64,000 bases of DNA from Conus ventricosus (lineage: Eukaryota > Mollusca > Gastropoda > Neogastropoda > Conidae), in contig CM031611.1 in NCBI GenBank assembly GCA_018398815.1, positions 48,672,301 through 48,736,300 on the forward strand, given 5' to 3'. The translations under genes and the position numbers were made by a program. This document shows, in pieces, positions 9,412 through 20,658 of the stretch. The notes under the pieces were generated by a model. It was not told the DNA's origin. It searched no databases and worked only from the letters and a program-made list of their open reading frames with translations. Within the stretch, counting starts at the first letter, position 1. The number at the start of each line of letters is the position of its first letter.

Positions 9412-12400
9412 CACACACACGTACGCATGTATATGAGGGGGTGCATATTCTATTGGAATGAACATTGTTGCTCAGTAGAAAGTTTTTGTTTTTAAGCACT
9501 AATGCTTATAAATTACGATGCACAGCATTTGCTATGATAGACTGATTTTCAGTTCTCAAGTCAGTCTCGAAGCATTTTTTTCCCAAATGTTGGTCAAAAT
9601 TCAAATGTTGATTTTCAAAATTGTCAAGTGTTCCTGCTGTGATAATACTAATTGTTGGTAATGCATTCCACAGATTCTTCTTCTTCTTCCTAAAATACTG
9701 GTTCACTCAAAAACGAGTAGGTCACCAGCGCGCATGTTAAAAAGTAAAATAAAATAACATAAAACAGTGCGACTCAGACTGTTGGCCCCTGGAGCAAATT
9801 TAGCAACAAGGGGTCGCACTCAATATTCAAGAAGATAAAAGCAATGGCCAAATTCAGGCCCAGGTAATAGTAAAATATCAGGGGAAGTAAAAATAGAAAA
9901 TCGTCAATATGCAGATCTCAAAACTGTTGAATCAATTTGTCTCTTGAATGAGACCGCACCCGTGGCAATCTTGATGGCACCCGGCAGTGAGTTCCACAGC
10001 CGTACAGAACTGGGATAAAAAGAATGTAAGTGGCTGTCAATATTTGATGCAGGTATGGTATAACATTGACCGCCACTCCTGGTGCTACTTTTATTCAATA
10101 CTAGTTGTTCCATTGGAATATCAATTACTTTAGCTCTGCCTTTGAAAAAGGTGTTAAGTTTAATAAAAGCTCTTCTCTCTTCTAAGGGTTTCCATTCTAA
10201 TTTCCTCATGTTCTTCCTAGTATTCCCCTTTTCTCTGATGTGGTTCCCTGTTACGAACCGTGCTGCTCTCTTCTGAATCTTTTCAAGGTTATAAATGCCC
10301 TTTAGATGGTAAGGACCCCAAACTGGGGAAACCTTTCCCATACTGGTTAACCAGTGTTTTGTAGCAGTGTCTTTAACCTTTTGGGGGAAAGTCATTGATT
10401 TTCCTGTGAAGAAAGTAAGATGTTTTTGCTTTTTCTACAAAAATGAATTTTTTTCATTTGAGAGGACTATCTAAAATCCCCCTAAATTTTTTGCAGCATT
10501 AGTTTTTTAAGAATAGTATTTGGATGAAAAATCTGATCTAATTAGGACCCGTTTGTAATATACGAAACACTTGGCATTTTTGAGGGAAATTCCTTTTTCC
10601 CAAGTTCTTTCCATCTTGTAAGCTTTTAAATTCTTTTTGTAAAATGGTGTATCATTCTTGCTTTGATTGTTCTATATACAAACTTCTCTGAAAAAAGCCT
10701 TATGGGTTCCAGGAGAGAGTTTCTATTATGTCTTTTATATAAATTAGAAAAACAAGGGCCCAGAACATTTTCCCTGTGGTACCCCCCGACAGAGGTTTAC
10801 AATGGGATGACGCCCTTCACAAAAAACTTTCTGCGTTCCCCAAACGAGGAATGATCTGCCCATTTTAGCAAAAAAACCCCCAAAATGCTTGTTTAATTAA
10901 GAAAGGGGCCCTCATGGTCAACCTTAAAAGGGGTTTTGAAAAATTAAAAAAATTGGACCCTTTGCTGTCTTTTGTTAAGAAGTTAAAAAATCATTGAGAG
11001 TTGTTATAAGTTGGTCTCACAACTCCTTCGCTGTCAAAACCTTTTGGGGCGTTTTTTAAAGAAATTATTTGTCAAATGGTCCTTTTTGCTATATATATTA
11101 TGTGTTCAAGAAATTTTAGTGATATGGATGAAAGGAAAAGGTCTTAGTTTCTGCTTTTGTTTTGTCACCTTTTTAAAAAAAAGGGAACATGCTCGCATCT
11201 CGCACTCATCAGGTATTACCCCCTGGTCCAGTGAAGTTGGGTAAAGAAATTGGATCCCTACCAATTCTTGGCAAAATTTTTTAAGGCTTGCCAGGAACCC
11301 CATGGGACTTTAGCTTGTTTTTCATTGTTTTAGTCAGAACTTAAATACCCCTGCTTTGTTTACTTTGATGTTTTTTTTCAGGGAGTTTATCATATCCTTT
11401 TGTTAACTTTAAATTAAAGGTTTGGGTTTTGGGGGAAAAAATGAACAAACTGGTTTAGTAAGTTTGCTTTCCTTTTCAGGGCCGTATTAGGTTATTCTGG
11501 TTGTTTTAGGGGGAACCCCAATGTTGTCCTGTTCTTCTCCTTATGTAAGACATAATTTTTTTTTGTGATCCCCTTCCCAAAATTTATGAAAAAAAAAATT
11601 GGTTGAGAAGCCATTCTTCGACCCTTTTTAAATGTTTTTCCAAAACCAGAATTTTTTCTAATTAGGTGAGTTTCAACAAAAAAAGTGTTTCCCTTCTCAA
11701 CAAACGTTTAGTTTTGTAGTAACCCATGGTGGGGGTTTTGTTTAAAAGTATTTTGTAGGTATGTTGACCCATAAAAAATTTCCCAAGGGTTTTTTTTATA
11801 CATTTCCAAAGATCACTGCTTATTTTTAAACCTATGGGACTCAAAAAAAGACGCTGAAAATTATGGTACCCCCTGCGAATTTTTGGTAAATCTGTTTGGG
11901 TTTCCCAAAGAGTCTGTGGTAGTTTAGGGGGTTTTCTTCGAAAGGGTTGAAAGTTCCTCAAAGGAATATGTCATGATCACCGGCCTGAAATTTAATTCCT
12001 TTTGCCTAAAGGCGGGCAATTGGTAAAAAATAAATCAGAAATCCCTTACCCGAGTGGTGTTCATGACTGTACTATCCAAGGTCTTTGGGTGGATAAAAAA
12101 AATGAGTTTTAATTTTTTACTGTATGATTGCAAGTAGGGCATCTTCCCCCCAATCAATATTGGTAATTAAAGCCCACCCCTCCATATTTGCCTTCTATTG
12201 GCCAAAAAAAATGTTAGAAATGTTTGCAAAGACGAAATACATTTTCATTGAGGGAGGTCTGTAAACTGATCCAACAATGACAGGTTCTTTTTCTTGAAAT
12301 TAAACCCACAAAATAAACTTTCATATTTTTGCCTTGATATAAAAACACTGGCTAAATTTTCCCAATGGCAATCAGACTCCCCCCTCTTTTTCCCCAAACT

Positions 12401-15400
12401 GTCCTTTCATAAATATCAAAACCTCCTTAGAAATTCCCCGGGTGTTTCCAGTTTTAGCCAAAATTTCTGTTCCCTTAAATCAAGTTTTTTTTAGTGACTA
12501 AAATTCTGAGTTTTTCGTTTCTTTATAGAGATTGAAATTTAGACTTGCTTTAAATTTATCTTTTTCTCTTAATGTTTAGGGTTTTAGTTGCATTTTATGA
12601 TTTGGATTTTATTTAGTTTTAATCAGGGGTGGGGTGCAAATTGGACAAATTTCCGTTTTCTTTTGGGGGTCGGTTTGGTGAGTGGGTCCGGTTTTTTTCT
12701 GACTGCGTTTCAAAAGAAATTTTAAAAGTCTTGAACTAAAGTTTGGAAGCCCCAGGTTAAAAAAAAGTCCATGAATATCCTATTGGGTAAGCTTTATAAA
12801 CTGCTGAATTCATTAAAATTTAGTGTATCCATGAATTGCGGTCACAGGCAATGCTTTAGTTTCCCTGTGATTCAAATTGCAAAAACCCATGGATTTTTCT
12901 TTGGGGGAGGCCGGATTTAGTTAAGTTCCTGAAGGAAAGGCTTAAAAAACAAATTTAACTCCCCATGTTAATTTTTAATCAAACAATTCCTTTCACTGTA
13001 CTTTTTTCTGTGTTAATTGAAATCGGGGGTTTAAAAACTGGGCCTAGTAATGATAAGAAAATACTCGGCAAGGGCATACAGGAGATAAAAAGGGTTTAGG
13101 TTTCACAAAGTTTTAAAAATGCAAAAATGGAATAAAAACGTCTAATTACTCTAAAATTTCAAATTAAAATGAGGTAGGAAAATGTTGTTCCTGTCAATGT
13201 GGAAAGAAAAAGGAAAAAATAGAAAACTTTTAAGAAGCCCAGGAAAAAACGCCCGGGGCATCGAAAAGCCAAAAAAGAAAAAACTCACCTTTAAAGGGGG
13301 TTTTTTAAAAACAATTTGTTAAGTAAAATAAAAATTTCATTAAACCCAAAAGTGCTGATTTAAAATTCACAGTTACTGTTAGTAAAGATGTAAAGATGTA
13401 AAGAGTTTAAAAAAATTTAAAAATGAATAAAAAAAAGGGGCTCCAAAAACCGGCAGCCCCCCGGGAATGCGTTAATCCATGTTGGTGAACAGAAGTGTGC
13501 AAGTAAAATTTGTTTTGCAAAGGTTTGTTTTTTGAAGGGCATTTTATTGTTGACAACTTTAAGTAAGCAGATTCTTTTTTGGGTATATGTAATAACCTGC
13601 GACTTTTTTAAAAAGTTTTAAATTTTTAACTCTTTATTCATTGGTATTCAAGGCTGGGCAATTTTATTGATTTTAGACATTTTTCACAACTAATTTGTTC
13701 AACTTTTTCCCCAGTCTTTTCACATTTTCTGCAAGAGTTGTATGCGTCCTCAGTTAGGGGATCACATCCATTTTCATAAAAATTGTTTAATTACACATAC
13801 TATACCGTGGCTCACTAATGCAATAAGCGGCAGCAATTTGCTATCCTGCCTCGTATACAATAAAGTCCGTACGGACAACAAAACCCCTGAAAGGGCCTCG
13901 TGCCTCGCGCATGCTCAGAACCATCCTCTTTTCTCGGCAGCCCCCCCCCCCCCCCACTCGCTTCCGCGTCACTTTCTCTCTTCTTGTTCGTCTTCTTTCT
14001 CCAAGGGTTCACTTCAACGGTTATGTTGTTGTGACAGCGAGCTCTTTCTCGCAACCCTTAATTCGTGACGATGATCGGCTCAGCTGTGGTTCTGCTCGAT
14101 CTCGTCCCCTCGCCCCTAACGGCATACGACTCAGCCGCGGTTCTGTCGTACCGTTATTGCATCCTGTGTTCAGTTCAGCTGCGGTTCTACTGCTCACAGT
14201 TCGATTCCCAGGGGGAATCAAGATGCACGAGCCCCCTATGACGGATGGCTCAGGGTGGGTATTGAGGCAGACTCCACGTCTACCTCTGACGGCTAACGAC
14301 TCAGCTTCGGTTCTGTCGTTTTCCGTTAGTGCATCATGTGTCCAGTTCAGCTGCGGTTCTACTGCACACAGTTCGATTCCCATGGCGGAATCGAAGATGC
14401 ACGAGCCCCTATTACGGAAGGCTCAAAGGGTGGGATAATGAGGCAGACTGCTTGTCTACCCCCTCCCTTTCGCTCGATGGGCGATCCAAGGGAAGCAACT
14501 CCTTCTCGAGGGCTTGAATCTCGCCCGGCCTCAGTTGTTTCCCTTCTCCCACCTCATGTCTCTGCCTTTTCGGGTAGGACTTTGGGGTTTCGCCCTATTT
14601 TCAGGGCGTCCCTCGGGGGACTGGCGCATCAGGTCCCCCATTTACTGGGTTGGGCCAACAGCCACAGCACGATGATCGGCTCAGAGGTGGTTCTGTCGAT
14701 CCTGTGACTGTCCCCTTGTCCCCCTAACGGCGATCGACTCAGCTTCGGTCGTTCCCGTTAAGTGCATCCTGTGTTCAGTTCAGCTGTGTTTCTACTGCGC
14801 ACGGTTCGATTCCCATGGCAGAATCGAAGATGCACGGGCCCTCTCCAGAGGCGCCGGGCGTTGAGGTAGACTATTCGTCACCCTCCCCCTCTCGCTCGGT
14901 AGGCGATCCAAGGGAAGCAACTCCTGCTCAAGGGCTCGAATCTCGTTCGGCCCCGGTTGTTTCCCTTCCCCCACCTCTTGTGTCTGCCTCTTCTTTGGGC
15001 AGACCACCGGGGTCTTCGCCCTCTTTTCCGAGCACCCCCTCAGGGGACCGGCGCATTAGGCCCCCCATTTTTCTGGGTTGGGCCAGCAGCCACACTCTCA
15101 GCCCCCCCCCCTATCATGGGGTCAGGGCCCTTTGCCTTGGGCGCCACGGGCCCAATGGCAATATCCCCCGACCATGGGCTTTCACAGCCCCCTGCTCCGG
15201 GGTTTCCCTGGTGGCGGGTTTTATGCCCAGCCCTCCACCAGTGCAGGCCTCTCCCTCCCAGGCCCCCTCGGCCCACCCGGGGACTGACCCCTCTCCCGGA
15301 ATGTCTGGGGAATCAGCCATTCCAGGCCACTCTGGGCTTTAGCCGCGCACCGCTTCGCCAAGGGCGGTCACCCCTCGGTCTGTGGATCCGACCTGGTGGA

Positions 15401-18400
15401 TTCTGAGTCAGAGGAAGAGGACCAGTCACCCGGTTCTTATTCCTTCCAGGACTCGGTGGCCTTTCTGGCTTCCCTTGTTCCGGAGGCGGTGTCATCCTCT
15501 CAGGAGGTCAGAGCCCCTGCCCTTCGGCAGCGGAACTCGCCCTGGGATCTCGCCCATTGGCAGCTAGGCCCTCCTCTCTGCTAAAGGAGTCGGTCATGGT
15601 GGCCGACTGCATGAGGAGGGCCCAAATAAGAGTCAGGGGCACGGAGGCACAGGACATCATGCCTGGTTCTGTCCCTGATTTCCCTAGTGCGCTGGCGTGC
15701 GGCTTCCATTTGCCAAGAAGGCCTTCTCGGCAAATGATACTATCCCAGAAGCCACTCTCCCCTCTCCCAGGCGGACCTCCTCCTGGTCCAGGAGAGGTCG
15801 AAATCACACGCTAAGCAGGTGTCCCTCTCAGGGCACTGCCTTGCCGAGTGGGAAGAGCCTGCGAGGGGGGGTTTGGAGGCTATCTCGGTTATGGATTCTT
15901 TTCTAGGGGGACTAGTGTCTGCCCTTAAGGATCCTGATTCAGATTCCTTCACCATCGCCAGTCCGCGGACCCAGCTGCAGTGGTAGCCTGTTTTCAGTCA
16001 ATGGCTGAAGGGGTTAAGTATTCGGCTGGGGCCGTCGCTAGGCTCCTTCTGAACTCTGTCCTAGCGAGGAGAGATGCGGTCCTTTGGCATCTTCTGTGAT
16101 CCGTTTCCCCTCTGCCCGCGCCTCCTCAGAGCCTTGCCAGTCAGGTCAGGGTCTCTGTTTGGGAATCACGTACAGGCTACCATTAAGAGCTAGGCCGAGA
16201 TTAGGCGTGACCTCGCCTTTCAGTCAGGCCCCCCTCCCCCCCGCCCCGGTTGAAAACGCAAGGCGCCAGCGCCTTTCTCATCACCGGGTCCCTCTCAACC
16301 CAAGGGACGACGGTCATTTGGACCCCGGGGGATCCGAGGCAAGCAACCCAGCAGGGGTCGGCCTCAGGCTCGGCCGGCGGGTCCGGAAGCTCCCACGTCT
16401 CAGACGGCCCACCCCCAATGACTTGCCCCCGACCTGGGTACTTCACCCCAGGGCGGTCCTGTGGGCAGTCGGTCCAGGCACCTCAGTGTCTGGGAGCGGC
16501 TTCCCGCAAGCCCTTGGGCTCTGCGGGTGATCAGGTCGGGGTTTCGTCTTCCTTGGGGTGCAGTGAAGGCTCCTCTCACTCCTTTCGTTCCTCCTCGGGA
16601 TCTGGCAGACTCTCCGGCCTTAGACCAGGAGGTCCTTTCGCTGTTAGCCAAGGGAGCCACAGAGGAAGTCCTCTTCCATTCCTCTCCGGGCTTTTATGGC
16701 CGCATTTTTGTGGTTCCCAAAGCTTCTGGAGGATGGAGACCGGTTCTAGATCTCTCACCCTTGAACAGGTTTCGTTTCGTCCTCCGTTTTCGAATGGAAA
16801 CCCCCATGTCAATCCGCGATGCCATGCATCCCGGCGACTGGGCGGTATCCATCGACTTGAAAGATGTGTACTTCCATCCCTTGATCCACCCAAGGGACAG
16901 GAAGTACCTCCGCTTCATGTGGAGAAGCCGCGTTTTTCTGTTCAGGGCTCTTCCCTTTGGACTAGCCCCGGCCCTTGGGTTTTCACGAAGGTGGCTCGGG
17001 AACTTTATTTGCATGTTCGGGAGAAAGGAATTCGCCTGAAGGCCTATCTAGACGATTGGCTTCTTCTTGCCTCATCCAGCACTCTGTGCTCCCAGCAAGC
17101 CCTACAGGTTTTAAGCCTCTGTCAGCAGCTGGGATTTGTTCGCAACGAGGAGAAGTCCGATCTCATCCCGTCGCAGCAGCTCTCTTCCGGGTCTGATGGA
17201 GTCCTTGGCTCCCTTAGTACCCCTTGGACGACTGCACAAACGCCGGTTTCAGCGCCTCTTCCCCAAGCGTTGGTCTCAGGCACTGCAGTCGTGGGACCTG
17301 CCGATCCCTCTCGGTCAGTGGTTCCAGTCATCGGTGGTCCAATGGCACTCCCAGTCCTGGCATATCAATCGGCTAGAGATGGAAGCCGTGTTCCAAGCCC
17401 TCAAGGAGTTTCTTCCCTTCCTGAAAGGAAAACACATTCTCCTCAACACCGACAACACGACTGTGGCGTGTTATATCAACAAGCAGGGGGGGGGGGGGGG
17501 GGGGGGGGCGCGTTCTCACTCCCTGTCCCTGAGGACGGAACAGCTTCTTCTTTGGTGCGAGACACAATCAATCCGGATCTCGGCCAAGCATGTTCCTGGG
17601 AAGATCACATTCTCGCGGACTCCCTCAGCAGGTCGCACATGGTTCTTCCCTCAGAGTGGACTCTCGTCCACTCTATCCTGGAACCTCTCTGGACCGTATG
17701 GTTCAAACCACGGGTAGACCTGTTCGCCACCCGGTTCAACTACCGGAACTACCTAGCCTTTCTTTCATCGGAGAGAAAACTTTCAGGCTCCTCTGTTAAG
17801 GTTCACAGGGCGGCTATTTCCACCACTATCCGCCAGTTAGGGGGCCCCTCCTTCGGGGACGACCCTCTTCTGCGGGATCTGGTCAGAGGAGCAGCCCTAC
17901 AGGAGGCCCGATGCCCCCGCCGTATCCTGGCGTGGGATCTTTTCTTAGTCCTCTCCTCCCTCAGGCTCCCCTTACGAGCTCATCCGGGAGTGTTCTCTGA
18001 AATTCATTTCCTTTAAAACAGCCTTTCTCGTTTCCCTGGCCTCAGGGAGGCGCTGCAGTGAAGTCCACGCCCTTAGTGGCCTGCCTGGGGATGTCGCCTC
18101 CTAACCGGATGGCTCGATATCTCTTCGCCTCCTCCCAGAATTTTTAGCGAAAAACCAGTTGCCAGGTTCTTCTTCCCCGACTATATCCTTTCTTCCTCTC
18201 ACTTCTATTCTCGCCCCGGACGACGAAGACCGCACTCTCTGTCCGGTGCGCGCTCTGCGGGAGTATAGGAAACGCACGAAATCTTCTCGCCCCCAAGCAG
18301 CGCCACCTGTTCTCTCTCACAACGAAGGTTATAAGGAGGAGATCGGGCGCTCTTCAATCTCTCGATGACTGAGAGAAGTCATCAAAGCTGCGTACGCGAG

Positions 18401-19860
18401 ACCCGAAGGGGATTTGGCTGTTTTCTCACTAGACCCCATGAGATTAGGGCATGGGCGTCTTCGCTGGCGGTAGCTCATAATGCCAGCATTCAGAGCGTGT
18501 TAAATGCCGCATATTGGCGGTCCCCTGGCACCTTCATCCAATTCTATCTGCGCGACGTTTCCCGTCTGCGCGATGATGGGTCTAGGGGCATCGCATCAGC
18601 TGTGGTGGCGCAACACTCCATCTCCGCCACACGCTCCGGCTCTTCTCGCTCCTCCAGGCGGTAACCAGGTGAGCCCTCCTTCCAGGTAGTGCGACTCTGC
18701 ATTAGTGAGCCACGGTATAGTATGTGTAATTAAAAGGAAATTTTTATTCTAAAATTAGTTTAATCTAACATACTTACCGTGGCTCACGCAGAGACCCTCC
18801 CTACCTCCCGCCTTCCTGGTTCCATCAGGAGTTCTCAGTCAGGGTTTAATATACCTCGAAAAGAGGATGGTTCTGAGCATGCGCAAGGCACGAGGCCCTT
18901 TCAGGGGTTTTGTTGTCCGTACGGACTTTATTGTATACGAGGCAGGGATAGCAAATTGCTGCCGCTTATTGCATTAGTGAGCCACGGTAAGTATGTTAGA
19001 TTAAACGTAATTTTAGAATAAAAATTTCCTATTGGTCTGATTAGGGATTTAAAAAGTGCTACTGTTGTATCCTTTGTTTTGAGCAGATGGAGTGCAGTCA
19101 TCCATGCTATTTCATTTGCTTTTTTTTTTTAATAGTACTTGGCAGTGATATGCTGAACAGTTCAAACTTTAGGTTTTTGTCAACCATGACCCATTAGTCT
19201 TTCTCTAACTCAGTAGTCAGCTATTCGCAGCCATTGATTTCATATTTGTTCCAGGGGTTATTGTTACTAATAATAGTAATATGTAAGATTTTACATATTT
19301 TCCCCAGTCAAATTTTATTTGCCAGTCATTTGTCCACTTAACCGACATATGTGTAGATTCAAGTTTATAACTTAATTAGCTTTCATTATTTAGAAGAATA
19401 CTATAAGCTTTGATGTCATTTGCAAAAGTGTTCAGAAAGACAGTTTTTCACATTGTGCATATCATTTATAAATTATAAACAAGCTCGGTCATAAAACACT
19501 ACTTTGACGAACATTACTGGTAACACTTGTGGTCACTGATTTTAATTTTTCACATCACACATGTTAATTATGAAGTATATAAACAATCTTGGTCATAAAA
19601 CACTACCTCGAGGAACACCATTGGTAAAGCATGTGGTCACTGATTTTGATTTGCCTGCACTGACATACTGAGATCTATTTGTCAAAAAATGATCAGTCCA
19701 TTCAAGAGTTTATCCTGAATGTCATAGCTCCTGACTTATGTAATTATCTTTTATGTAGGACTCTTGTCAAATGCTTTTTTGAAATCCAGATACATAGTAA
19801 CTGTATTGAGTGGAATGTTATCATTCATGATTCAGCATGGTCATCCAGTCATTTATTGTG

Positions 19861-19912
<52 letters not shown>

Positions 19913-20600
19913 CCCCCCTGCCCCCAACCCCCTCTGTCTTGCACACACGCACAGACAGGGGCTTAGATGATGTACATGAAAAGTTTAGAGTTCGATTTCT
20001 ACTCAACATGACATTATCATCCAGAAAACACTGTCATGATAGACATTTCTACTGTAGTGTTACTGGATAGCATTTGATATTTAGTAACTTGATATGTAGA
20101 TAGCGTCGGTGATAGGGGGAGTTGCTGGGCATTCCGAAGAAGAAAGAATATGGAGGAGGAATGTGAATATAATATGTTAACAAGATGACTCGTGAACAAA
20201 GAGTATGATTATGCCTCTTGTTTTATCCTTTCACTAATACAATTTTCTGTATCTATTATGGTCTTGAAGAATTTGAAGGAGAAAAAAAAAGCATTCTGTG
20301 TGCAATGGCTATGTAAAAAGCACTGTTCATAATTTTATCTTATACTGATTGATCAGTTGCATTCATCAGTATAATTTATGTTGATTGAAAGCTTCTTTCA
20401 CAATTCAGAAGAAGATGATGAGCTTGCTTGACCATTTAACTTTCATTTTGTTTCTCGACAGCACTTGTGCGTCAGATGGGCAGCCACAACCAAATGCAGG
20501 TTCTGCCTTCACGTTTTGAGTGGGAGCGCTGGAAGGATCACATTGTTAGTGAATGTACCTTTCTGTTTTATTCAACATTTACAATGGCACTGTTATCGTA

Positions 20601-20658
<58 letters not shown>

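Larger units (their letters stand above)
13786..19029 (+). mobile_element. Complete DIRS-like tyrosine-recombinase retrotransposon
   Basis: A 5.24-kb element has the full DIRS architecture in order: left inverted terminal repeat (13,786-13,935), repeated leader, Gag-like region, reverse transcriptase, RNase H, tyrosine recombinase (stop at 18,662-18,664), internal complementary region (18,700-18,787) and right inverted terminal repeat (18,855-19,029). There are no direct LTRs, no integrase and no target-site duplication, as expected of elements that insert by a tyrosine recombinase. It interrupts an older LINE ORF, whose reading continues on both sides. Frames shift several times, at least partly from sequencing error, because the right-arm copy shifts at different places. 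Confidence 0.9.
9023..20461 (+). other. NDUFB5 intron 1 (11.4 kb), filled with nested retroelements
   Basis: The intron runs from donor GTTAAT to acceptor TCTCGACAG. Most of it is transposon: an old CR1-like LINE interrupted by a DIRS-like element and by a younger CR1-like LINE. The rest is (CT)n and (CA)n microsatellites and unannotated spacer at 19,910-20,461. Confidence 0.85.
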
